From Cafeteria roenbergensis (Eukaryota > Sar > Bigyra > Bicosoecida > Cafeteriaceae), in NCBI GenBank assembly GCA_008330645.1, contig VLTN01000012.1, forward strand, positions 1-64,000: a stretch of DNA of 64,000 nt, read 5' to 3'. The notes beneath the pieces are model-generated. The model was not told the origin of the DNA. It worked only from the letters and a program-made list of their open reading frames with translations, and ran no database searches. This document shows, piece after piece, positions 30,401 to 39,300 of this stretch; positions within the stretch are counted from its first letter, which is position 1; every line of letters starts with the position of its first letter. A program made the position numbers and the translations under genes.

Positions 30401-31065
30401 AGGCTGTCGGCCGAGGAGTAGACGCCCTTCATCTCGGAGTAGACGACGCCCGAGAGCTTGAAGCGGGACTTGTCCTCCTCGGACGGCTCGAGGCGCCAGC
30501 CCTCCTGCATGAGCGTCCACGGCGAGAGGCGCGGGCGGAACACGGCGTCCAGGTACACGCCGACGAGGTTGCGGAAGTCCTGCTCGTTCAGCGAGGCCAC
30601 GGGGTAGACGGTGCGGTCGGGGTAGGTCATCGCGTTGAGGAAGGTCTGCTGCGACGACCGCAACAGCTCCGCAAAGGGCTCCTTGCAGGGGTACCGCTCG
30701 CTCCCGCACAGCACGCTGTGCTCCAGAATGTGCGCCACGCCCGTGCTGTCGCTGGGCTCCGTCGGGAAGGCGATGCCAAACACCTTCTCGTCGCCGCCGC
30801 CGGCGCTCGGCGCCTCGATGGACACCAGCTGCGCGCCCGTCGCGGCATGCTCAAGCAGCACCGCCCAGGCCGCGTGCTCCTTCAGGAACTCGCGCTTCAC
30901 AACTCGGAAGCGGGAGAGCAGCTCCTGGGGCACAGCGTCCACAACCGGCGCCGGGGGCGAAGTCGCCGCCACGGGAGCCTTGCTTGACATGGAGCGCGCG
31001 CGCAGCGCCACGCGCCTGGCCGCCGCGCGGCTCGCACGAGCCACTGCCGGACCGACGCGAAGCAT
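27409..31065 (-). CDS. PREP: Presequence protease (PreP/PITRM1/Cym1), M16C metalloprotease
   Basis: Degrades cleaved targeting presequences and other short peptides in mitochondria, and in plastids where present. A single unbroken exon encodes 1218 residues from the ATG at 31065. The frame stays open upstream, but that stretch has no homology. The N-terminus (MLRVGPAVARASRAAARRVA) is a typical Arg/Ala presequence. The inverted zinc motif HxxEH is HILEH, residues 112-116, in the context VAHILEHSVLCGSERYP. Further family blocks are SSQQTFLNAMTYPDRTVYPV, YLDAVFRP, QEGWRLE and GVVYSEMKGVYSS. It is somewhat longer than usual, with Ala/Gly-rich insertions in the C-terminal half. It is head-to-head with a lipase gene. 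Confidence 0.93.
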   Translation of the reverse strand: MLRVGPAVARASRAAARRVALRARSMSSKAPVAATSPPAPVVDAVPQELLSRFRVVKREFLKEHAAWAVLLEHAATGAQLVSIEAPSAGGGDEKVFGIAFPTEPSDSTGVAHILEHSVLCGSERYPCKEPFAELLRSSQQTFLNAMTYPDRTVYPVASLNEQDFRNLVGVYLDAVFRPRLSPWTLMQEGWRLEPSEEDKSRFKLSGVVYSEMKGVYSSADSLHAMACGQALFPGQSYGVSSGGDPAAIPSLSYADFVGFHRRNYQPSKARLFFWGDDDVAERLRVVDEYLTLGNIHDEEAHANGAGDPLPSGWKDPQSLTSWWPPGGARTGEATAYSPASPSDVVDEASAAAAAAAAPWTEPRTIRVEYPAAVSAEDDAGADAAADVASAAAEAAGEDSSGHFVTVCWALPDGGVGPGDADYVSDADRLGLQLVSALLLGTRTAPLHKALVDSAMGTAVTGGGLATHLRQGVFEAGLKGVWPAAVGAGPEDDQDAAVQAAVQSLVMDTLAATAAAGFDADHVEAELNTLEFAVREFGAGGTPKGLSLFLGAAGSWIYGRDPIDEMKFEDALAELRGRVEADAKGYLSGLMQRFLLDNKHRVTVHSAPSRTLSARLNSAEEAGVASVVSGMTPEDQAVAAEAAAALSRRQATPDTEQALASVPVLTRDALRRDAVIVPREERLLSLGDAGRCQLLAHALPGTNGIAHVAVSLDLGARLPAHLVQWLPLFAQLLTTTGSATRDDVQMSHRIGAATGGVSASAHASPVPGRRDVARLSLTVGGKALNHRVGDLAAIMQELLLTAPLAARQDLLRSQVRESVAATESALLSAGHRHAMSVLGATLSFPGELAHVMGGLPQLRFLRQLRARLESKDAAVAAAAAAEAQEVMEAIRGMALAAAASDAAAPGGADSGALATVVAGEDAAAAAGDAVCAVLRALAEQAPAAGLPGSGAASPSGVVGVGHSVSASLSPMAAMGLAGGFAEAEAAAAAGEGPRRVAVLVPTSVSYVCEAGIGFASPGEGVLTEGPEAGGAPLAAPAESHVASSLLSLGHLWDSVRVQGNAYGAGAAVDAVGGSVSFWSYRDPRIGGTLRDYATSSTWLRAGTGGSDPDAVDRATISAVGGMDKPASPSDKGSQSTSRWLLGITDEQVQARRDAVLGASPQSAADLADAIDQARSGTDGSGHVCVVTGKDIARAEGIIGADGKAAPGWQVVDAFKGERA

Positions 31066-31387
31066 TGAAAAGCCGCCGAGGGGGGGGGTGTTGCAGCCGG
31101 CCGCGGAGGGAAGGCCTGCCCGCAAGTGCGGCGCGCAGCGAGGACTGTTCTGCAACGATGCGTGCGGACGGCGTTCCCAACTCTGCTTGGCGAAGGGCCG
31201 CCATCGTGACGTGGAACTCTGACTCCGGCCCCAATTACCGCCCCGCGAATACGGCGGCCAGTTGCAGTCGCAACAGCCCCAACACTCTGCGGCGCACCGC
31301 CCGGGACACGCCGCTCGCGGCGGCCTCTCGGCGCCACCTCCGGGTCGCATCGCCGTGCGCACTTGCGGCCGTCCCCGCGCGCGAGGC
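31066..31387. promoter_or_regulatory. Divergent promoter region, PreP / lipase
   Basis: The two start codons are 322 bp apart. A G run and CCGCGGAGG lie near the PreP side. No known factor site was identified. Confidence 0.4.
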
Positions 31388-32599
31388 ATGGCGGCAGTCC
31401 CCTCCTCCGGCGACTCCCTCAACGTGCCGACCCGCGCCGTTGTCAAGCTGTGCCAAGCAGTGTACCACGGCAACGCCGGCCATTTCGTCCCCAGGGCCGT
31501 GGAGGCGCTGCGCGTCGACGGGTTTGTAGCAGATGCAGCCTCCATCGTCCCCGTGGGAGCGCCCAACCCAGCACTGGGCGGAGCGGTGGAGGGCTTCGTC
31601 GTCCCCTGCCGCCCCGCCGGCTGGCCCGCTGACGAGGGCCACACCGCCCTGCTCGTGATCCGCGGGTCCCGCAGCGACGTAGAGTGGGCCAGAAACTACG
31701 AGCGCGCGCTTGTCCCGTTGCCGCGCGGCGCCGGCGCCCCGCCCGGAGCGCGCTGCCACGAGGGCTTCCGCCGGAGCTGGGAGGACTTTTCGCTCCAGGC
31801 AGCAGCCGCGGTGGCTGCCACGAGAGCGCGAACGGTGGTCTTTGCTGGGAACAGCCGCGGCTCCGCGCTGGTGACCATCGGCCTGCTCCACTGCCACGGC
31901 CTGTGGCGCGGCCGCAGCCGCAATGACGATGGCGACGACGGTGACGCGGCGGCGCCCGAAAGGGCGCAAGCGGCGTCCGGTGGCGCTGCTGTGTCGGGCG
32001 AAGCCGCCGGTGATGGCGGCAGGAGAGGGGCTGCTGCATCGCCGCCCGAACGGGCCGAGGCGGTGCCTGACGTCGACGCCGCCTCTGCTGGTGGGACCGC
32101 CCGGGCCTCTGACGCGGCGGTGGGCACCGGGGCAGTGGCGCGGCCAGCAAAGTGGCTGCCGGGGCGCGTTCAGCTTGTGACATTCGCCAGTCCCAGGTGC
32201 GGCAACCACGCAATGGTGCGCGCAGTCGAGGAGGTGGTGGGGGCGGCCGGCCGCATCGAGCGGTGGTGCGTCGGGACGGACCTCGTGCCGTGCGTTCCTC
32301 CCGCAATTCTTGGATACCGGCACACTCGCGGGTGCAGGTACGTCCGGTCGCTGGCGCCGGAAACGCGGCCTGCAAGCCAATCGGCAGTGACCCTTGTTGG
32401 CGCGGCCTTGTGGGCGGCAGCGTGCTGGATTCGGCCACAGTGCGGGCGCGCCCCCTGGCAGGACCACGACATCGACTCCTTGACGGCCTGGATCGCGGCG
32501 CAAAGTGATGCAGGATCTCCGCTGGCCCCGCCCGGTATCGAGCCAGAAAGCGATGAGGCCGCGCCGAGCAAGCGAGCGAGTGGGCCAAAGACAGTTTGA
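31388..32599 (+). CDS. Class 3 lipase-like alpha/beta hydrolase
   Basis: 403 residues from the ATG at 31388; the frame is open upstream to 31262 without homology. The nucleophile elbow is AGNSRGSAL, with serine at about residue 156, a variant of the usual GHSLGGAL. Fungal-lipase-type landmarks follow: LVTFASPRCGN, then CVGTDLVPCVPPAILGYRHT with the likely catalytic aspartate in DLVP, and a DHDIDSLTAWI segment whose histidine would complete the triad. A low-complexity Ala/Asp-rich insertion lies between the elbow and the GRVQLVTFASP strand. No signal peptide is seen, so an intracellular acylglycerol lipase is more likely than a secreted one. The substrate is unknown. Confidence 0.8.
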   Translation: MAAVPSSGDSLNVPTRAVVKLCQAVYHGNAGHFVPRAVEALRVDGFVADAASIVPVGAPNPALGGAVEGFVVPCRPAGWPADEGHTALLVIRGSRSDVEWARNYERALVPLPRGAGAPPGARCHEGFRRSWEDFSLQAAAAVAATRARTVVFAGNSRGSALVTIGLLHCHGLWRGRSRNDDGDDGDAAAPERAQAASGGAAVSGEAAGDGGRRGAAASPPERAEAVPDVDAASAGGTARASDAAVGTGAVARPAKWLPGRVQLVTFASPRCGNHAMVRAVEEVVGAAGRIERWCVGTDLVPCVPPAILGYRHTRGCRYVRSLAPETRPASQSAVTLVGAALWAAACWIRPQCGRAPWQDHDIDSLTAWIAAQSDAGSPLAPPGIEPESDEAAPSKRASGPKTV

Positions 32600-32827
32600 C
32601 TGGCGAGATGGGGCCGGGGGAGGATTGCGTAGAGGCCCAGTGCAAGCCGGGGAGCGGCAGAGTCCCGTCGAGAGCCGGAGCTTGTGTGCACGGAACCGTT
32701 CGCGATTGCGCGAGATCTTGCTTGCGAAAACGATCAATGCGGCGAGACGGGTTCGGCAAAACCAATCTTGCTGGGCAAGCGTTCTCGCCATTTCGCGATA
32801 GTTGATGTTCATCCTGAATTTGGGAAT

Positions 32828-33173
32828 GAGCATCGTTGGGGGGGGGTCGAAAACTCGCGTCACCATGCCACACACTCGAGTCACAGCCTCATCAAACACC
32901 AATCCAGCAACTCCATCACCGATGAATCACAAACCGCGCGAAACCCACAATCCCAAGTCCCAAGTCCCAGATCACTCCCATCACATCGCCACGAGTCGCC
33001 ACTCAGCCGCCCCTGCTCACCGCATACGCTCCACCTGCTGTCGCAGGTACTGCGTCTGCCCGATCAGCTGGGTCGCCAGTCCCTTGGCGATGACCTCGTT
33101 CAGCCTCGATAGCCAGCGAAGGGCCCAGCGCGCACGCTCTCTCGGCCGGTCACCGAAGGCCGTGTCCGCCACC
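32828..33173 (-). mobile_element. RLE-type LINE tail, copy F
   Basis: Read on the minus strand, this is the last about 40 codons of the LINE polyprotein (DTAFGDRPRERARWA, QLIGQTQYLRQQVERMR) plus the 3' UTR ending in poly-C and AACGATG. Homology stops at the equivalent of KKVADTAFGD. One residue in the conserved RWAFRW segment is changed to RWALRW. Confidence 0.75.
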
Positions 33174-33364
33174 ACCCGGAAGAGAAAAGCCAAAAAGCGG
33201 ATGCTCGGAAGAGAAAAGCACGTTTGCGGTATGGACATTGTCCAATCGACCCAAAACTTCGGCTGTGCCCGTTTTCTAGTGAGGCACTGAAAATGGCCTT
33301 TGACCGATTGCGGCTTGTGCTCCTGGCGCGCGAGGCGCGCTGCGGTTGTCCGCAACGGCTGGCG

Positions 33365-33550
33365 GCGCGCACCCTCCCAACCGCCCCAGGGCAGCTCCAG
33401 CCCCAATCTCTTCTTCGAAAAGTGTGGGCAGCATGCTCCCATAGCAAAGCTATGTGGTCAGGGCGCTGGACTCGCGCTGGTTGGGGAGGCGCTTGCCGCC
33501 GTTGACGAAAGCTTGCGCGCGGCATCCTTCCGCCTGGGAGTCATGCTTTT
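33365..33550. repeat. Diverged dispersed repeat, copy 2
   Basis: This partner of 2925-3120 shares the CCAACCGCCCCAGG, GCTCCAGCCCCA and TCGCGCTGGTTGGGGAGGC blocks. A TATGTGGTCAGGGCGCTGGACTC stretch looks vaguely like a tRNA D-arm and anticodon arm. No B-box was found, so a tRNA-derived SINE is only a possibility. Confidence 0.45.
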
Positions 33551-34042
33551 GAATTCTGATGCCATCGCACACGTTTTTGTGCTCGTGCAAATCGTTTCGT
33601 GCGCTTTTTTTGCGGTTTTCTTCGAGCGCCCAGCACTACCCCGACATCTCGACCGTCAGCTCAACCGCCATTTTGAAAGGATGGCAAACAGCCAGTGACC
33701 ATTTCTCACGGCTCTGGGGTTCGTGAGGTTCCAAAGTCGATAGTTGCGCGGGGCCTTTGCGACGCTGTTGACTGTGGCCTTCGGAACGAGGTGCTTGGGG
33801 CCCAACTGCAACTCGGCGAAAACGCCGCCAAACGAGCGTTTGGTGTGGCCTTGTTTAAGTTAATACCGCCAAAATCCGAGCTGGGTTTGCTGCTGACGTC
33901 CTTTGGACTCGTGAAATGCAGCGGGACGACGCTATTTACGGCCAGAGCGTCCCGGTCCGCTCCGGTGCAGCCGAGATCAGAATGAGTCTTCTCTCAAGCC
34001 GCTTGAATCGGAGCCAGCAAAGTCCTTCAGGCAGCCACTACA

Positions 34043-34928
34043 ATGTTCAGGAGCATCTCTGAACACGGAGTGGAAACTCTGCGCGACAGATGGGTCCGGC
34101 GGGCGCGAAATCACGCCTTCGCATGTCTGTCCGAGAGGGGCATTGCGCGACGCGTGGAAGTTGGCATGCCGGAGGAGGTTGCTCGCAAGCAGCTCAAAGT
34201 GGGTCTCAACGGGCGACCCTGGGGGTGCCCGCCGAGTCGAACCTCTGGCATTTGGTTTCCATCCGTGATGCACGCCTTCCAGCTGCCAATCATGCAACAA
34301 TATTACAGACAGACAGTTCATGATGAAAATTGTCGCAAAGTTTTCTCCGGGATTCCCGGCCTTCTTGGTCATCGCAATCCAGGTGGCACCAAGCACTAGT
34401 ACGTGCCATCAACGGATTCCGATGCGGTTAACGGGGAAACGCTTCCAGTGCTCGCTCTTGTCCCAGGAAGCCGGAATGATTCTGCTCCTCCGGACGCAAC
34501 CTGGGTCGCAGCTATTCCAGAGGAGCACGCGAATCCATGGTGCCCACAAGAGCAAAGACGGCTGGGTAGCCGAGAGGCACACAATCATGGCGTTAGAGTC
34601 TGTCCATCAGCCACACGAGCAGGTGTGGAAGGCGGAAGTTTCGGCTCAACAGCCAATTCTGAGGCTCAAGGACAATTGCAGCACCCACACCACACCGCAT
34701 GTTCAGGCGAATGCAACGGAGAGGGGAATGCGTTTAATGTTCCTCCCACCCAGGAGTTCCCACGTCCTCCAACCACTGGACATCGGCGACTGCCGACGAG
34801 AAGGCCGCCAGCACGCAGGTCCAGGACAGCGTGCAAGTGCAGAACGTGTTCACTGCGCACCAGGTGATGGAGAGGCATTGCCGGCGCCAAGAGGCCAAGC
34901 TAGCAGCGGTCGACGCCGTCGCCGGTAG
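34043..34928 (+). mobile_element. Decayed pogo-type (DDE_1) DNA transposase
   Basis: A DDE_1 superfamily endonuclease remnant (pogo/Tigger/Jerky kind). The diagnostic block at about 34660-34790 reads LKDNCSTHTTPHVQ, then MRLMFLPPRSSHVLQPLDIG. This matches the family pattern of an acidic D-N-x-S-x-H followed by FLPP...H.LQPLD. Upstream, a segment NGETLPVLALVPGSR matches the strand before the first catalytic site but is in another frame (34403-34867). A stop at 34397-34399 separates it from an earlier frame, 34043-34396. At least one stop and one frameshift show it is dead. Terminal inverted repeats were not found. Base composition is clearly more AT-rich than the neighbouring genes. Confidence 0.65.
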
Positions 34929-36390
34929 GGCCAGAGCGAAGCGTCGCCGGTCTATTGGGGCAATGCGCTGACGCGCCGCTCCCCGACCGCGGGACGCGGC
35001 AGCGCATTGCCCAGCTGCTTACGGAACGACGGGGGCTACCAGCACCACCCGAGCTCGCCGTGGACGAGCACCAAAGCCTGGAACACCTCATGCTGGCAGT
35101 GAGCACGGAGTCGGGTGCCCAGCGCCTCGCCAGCGAGCACCCAACGGCTCAGTGAGCTCACGGCCAAGCAAGCTGCTTGGAAGGGGAACATGGCAGCCCA
35201 CAGCCCGGCCTTGCGCGCACTCCGCGCTGGGAAGGAGCTCGCAGCGTGCCAACAGTCGCCATGTGGCGTCGTTGCCCTTCGAGCTGAACGCACGGACTTA
35301 CCGCTCTCCACCGCACTGGGCACGATGTGCATTGTAGCAGCCCACCACGCAGCTGCAGAAGGCGCATCGGTGTCGGAAGCCGCGCCGCCATCCTCGTCCT
35401 TGTCGTCCTCGGCGGCCAATCACGCGCAGCCGCAAGAGGGGAGCCTGGCCCGCTCCGCCGCAGCCTGGCAGTCCTCCGCGATCGCAGCCTCCCCGCCCGA
35501 CCCGGCCGCACCGGAAGCATCCCAACTATCCTTTCGGCAACGACAGGCGCTCACGTTGTCCCGGCTGCCAAAAGGCGGGAGTTTCGGCTGTGCCCGATCG
35601 CGACGACCGAGCGTCGCCGGCGAGTTTCCGCGCGGCTTGCGGCGGCATCAAGTGCAGCGTACGCCCCATCGACGGAGAGTCAACCAACCCCTCGTCCCCC
35701 TGCCGCCGAGCCAGCGGGGGCACCTACAGACGACGCAGGGGCTGAAGCGCCGTCGAGCCAATTCAAACCAAAAACTTCCGCAACGTGCATCTCGAGCACC
35801 ATCGGCCGAATGGCCAGGGAAACTCTAGCACAGTTTCTCCATGCTGAATATGACGTGTTGATGTGTCCAAGCTGGGCGGCAAGGCCCTGGAGCACGAATA
35901 ATTTTCTCAATACGAAACGAGCCACTCCTGGCTCCCCAGCCGCTCAGAGTCCTTGGTCCAGCACGCGAATGTGCGCAAACTGTCGTTAATGCGAGTAAAC
36001 ATGCAATGGTAGCAGTTGCATCGTACTGGCATTCCCTCAGCGCGAGAAAAGTGGAAAATGCGCTAAAACGTTTTTCACTTCCGAGCATTCGCAAAAAACT
36101 GGCGGCCGCAAAATTCTCACACTCGCCGCGGGCCCGCATCCGCGCCAGGACGCATGGATCCCAAATCGCCTCGGTGAAAACTAAACTTTTTGCGCTCTTC
36201 TTGCGTCTGGGCCACATAGAGGGCGCACAGCGGGCCTGTGGGGCCGTTGGGAGGGTAGGGTTTGTGCGTCCCTACTTAAGCTTTTCTCTCCCGAGTAGCT
36301 CTGCAGTCGCGCCAAACCCGTCGAGAGAATGCCGGAACGCTCTGCCCCTCCCAACCAGCACTCGCCCCTTCCCCCCCCAAATCTGACAGC
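34929..36390. other. Accessory gap upstream of the ankyrin array
   Basis: No supported gene. The open frame 35115-35828 (+) encodes a Ser/Ala/Arg-rich product without a domain and may be decayed transposon sequence. From 35830 the sequence becomes AT-richer. The stretch GTCCCTACTTAAGCTTTTCTC near 36270-36290 is a plausible core promoter for the ankyrin gene. Confidence 0.35.
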
Positions 36391-39300
36391 ATGGCCACCC
36401 CTGCTATGGACAAAAATGCAATGGCAAGCGCGCTCTGGGAGGCGGCGAGGGCCGGAGATACCGCTGAGGCCAGCAGGCTGCTCGACGAGGGCGCGCCGGT
36501 GGAGTGGAGAAACGAAGCTGCAGTGAGGTCGTGCTGTCACTGCGTGGCGCCTTGCCCGTTGCCAAGGGCATGGAGCGCGATACAGCAAGTCACGCGTCTC
36601 TCTCCCACCAGTAGGGCTGCTGCATTACGAATCGCGCGGGAAAACATGTGGGGCGGTCCTGCGCGTGGCGGCAGTGGGAGCGTTTTCACGGCGCGCTGGG
36701 CGCCGCAGGGTGGCTCGCGAGAGGTCACGCCGATCGCATACTGTGAGGGCTGCGTTTGGTGGGGGCATGTATCCTCGCAGGGTGGCTGCACGGCGCTCGT
36801 GAAGGCGTCACAAGGTGGCCACAAGGACACGGTGGAGCTGCTGCTGGACCACGGCGCCGACTTGGAGGCCAAGACTCGCGTGAGTGCGGCGGCCGTGTGT
36901 TACTGTGCGACAGGCCGTTCCGGGCGTCGCGGGCGGGCCAAGGGGGCGGCGGTGGCGATGACGTGTGGGCGCGTCGTGCTCTTGTGGCGGGCTGGCGTGT
37001 GAGGCGGCGTTGACGTGAAGGAGCTGTCGGCAGGGGAGCGATGTTGCGACGAGGTGCAGTGACATGCGAGCCTGCGATGCCGCAGAATGGCGCTACGGCG
37101 CTTGTTCGGGCTGCCTTCTGCGGCCACGCGGACACGGTGGAGCTGCTGCTGGACCACGGCGCCGACTTGGAGGCCAAGACTCGCGTGAGTGCGGCGGCCG
37201 TGGGTGTTTGCTGCGCGACGGGCCGCGCCGGCCGTCAAGGGGGGGCCAAGGGGGCGGCGATGGCGTTGATGCGTCGGGCCCTGGTGTTCCTGTCGCGGGC
37301 GGGCGTGTGGGGGGGGCGCTGGTGGGGGGGAAGGGCTGCCGGCAGGCGAGCGATGGTGCGACGAGGTGAGGTGACATGCGGGCCTTCTGCGCCGCAGCTT
37401 GGTGCTACGGCGCTTGTTCTGGCTGCAACGCATGGCCACAGGTCCACGGTGGAGCTGCTGCTAGACCGGGGCGCCGACCTGGGGGCAAAGACCAGCGTGA
37501 GTGCGGCGGGTATGTGATGCTACGCGACGGGCCGCGCCGGGCGGGCTGGGGGCGTGGGGATGGTGATGATGCGTGGGCGCGTCGTATTCCTGTGGCGGGC
37601 CGGCGTGTGAGGTGGCGCAGGCGGGGGATCTTGTCGGTTGGTGAGCAAACGTGCGGCGGGGTGCGGTGACATGCGGGCCTTCTGCGCCGCAGGATGGTGC
37701 TACGGCGCTTGCTCTGGCTGCATCTCAAGCCCATACGGACACGGTGGAGCTGCTGCTGGACCGGGGCGCCGACCTGGAAGCCAAGCATGAGGTGGGTGAG
37801 GCGGCCGTGAATAATGCTGCGCAACAGGCCGCACCGGGCATCGCGGGCGGGCCGGGGCGTGGCATTGGTGATTATGCGTTGAGGTGTCGTGTTCCTGTGG
37901 CGTACAGGCGTGTGATGCGGCGCTGGCGGGGAAGCACGTCGGCAGGGGAGCGATGGTACGACGAGGTGCAGTGACATGCGGGCCTGCCAAATCGCAGTGT
38001 GGCAATACGGCGCTTGTTTGGGCGTCAAAAGGTGGCCACAAGGACACGGTGGAGCTGCTGCTGGACCGCGGCGCCGACTTGGAGGCTGCGGGCGCCGTGA
38101 GTGCGGCGGCCGTGTGTTGCTGCGCGACAGGCCGCGCAAGGGGGGCAGCGATGGCGGTGACGTGCGGGCGCGTCTTGCTTTTGTGGCGGCCTGGCGTGTG
38201 AGGCGGCGCTGGCGTGGGGGAGCTGTCGGCAGGGGAGCGATGTTGCGACGAGGTGCAGTGACATGCGAGCCTGCGATGCCACAGAATGGCGCTACGGCGC
38301 TTGCTCTGGCTGCCCTCTGCGGCCACGCGGACACGGTGGAGCTGCTGCTGGACCGGGGCGCCGACCTGGAGGCCAAGAGCCGCGTGAGTGCGGCGGCCGT
38401 GTGTTGCTGCGCGACGGGCCGCGCCGGCCGTCAAGGGGGGGCCGAGGGGGCGGCGATGGCGTTGATGCGTCGGGCCCTGGTGTTCCTGTCGCGGGCGGGC
38501 GTGTGGGGGGGCGCTGGTGGGGGGGGAGCTCGGCGCTCCTGTCGCGGGCCGGCGTGCAAGGCGGCGCTTGCGGGGAGGATGTCGGTGGGTGAGCGATGGT
38601 GCGAATGGGTTAGGAGACATGAGGGCCTTCGACATCGCAGAGTGATTCTACGGCGCTTGCTCTGGCTGCATCTGGTGGTCACAAGGGCGCGGTGAAGGTT
38701 CTGCTGGACCGGGGCGCCAACATGGAGGCCAAGGACCGCGTGAGTGCGGCATCAAAGTGCTGCCGTTTCGCGACAGGGCGCGCAGGGCGACACGGGTGGG
38801 CGTGCCGGGGACAAGGGGATGGTGGTGACGTGTGGGCGCGTCGTGCTCTTGTGGCGGGCTGGCGTGTGAGGCGGCGCTGGCGTGGGGGAGCTGTCGGCAG
38901 GGGAGCGATGGTGCTCCGAGGTGCGGCGACATGCGGGCCTTCTGCGCCGCAGCTTGGAAGTACGGCGCTCGTTGCGGCTGCATCCCAAGGCCACGCGGAC
39001 ACGGTGAAGCTGCTGCTGGACCGGGGCGCCGACCTGGAGGCCACAGATGCGGTGAGTGCGGCGGCCGTGTCATGCTTCTGCGCAACCGACCGCACCGGGC
39101 GTCATGGGCGGGCGGGCCAGGCGACGGCAACGGCGGTGACGAGTGGGCGCGTCGTGCTCTTGTGGCGGGCCGGCGTGTGTGGTGGCGTTGGCGTGGGGGA
39201 GCTGTCGGCAGGGGAGCGATGGAGCGACGAGGTGCGGCGACATGCGGGCCTTCTGCGCCGCAGCTTGGCAATACGGTGCTTTCTGTGGCCGCATCCGGTG

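Noticed and set aside
31066-31644. N-terminal extension of PreP to 31644
   Set aside because: It overlaps the divergent lipase gene and lacks homology. The start at 31065 gives a typical presequence.
33440-33490. Possible tRNA gene or tRNA-derived SINE
   Set aside because: A partial D-arm and anticodon-like stretch is visible, but no acceptor stem or GGTTCGAATCC-type B-box.
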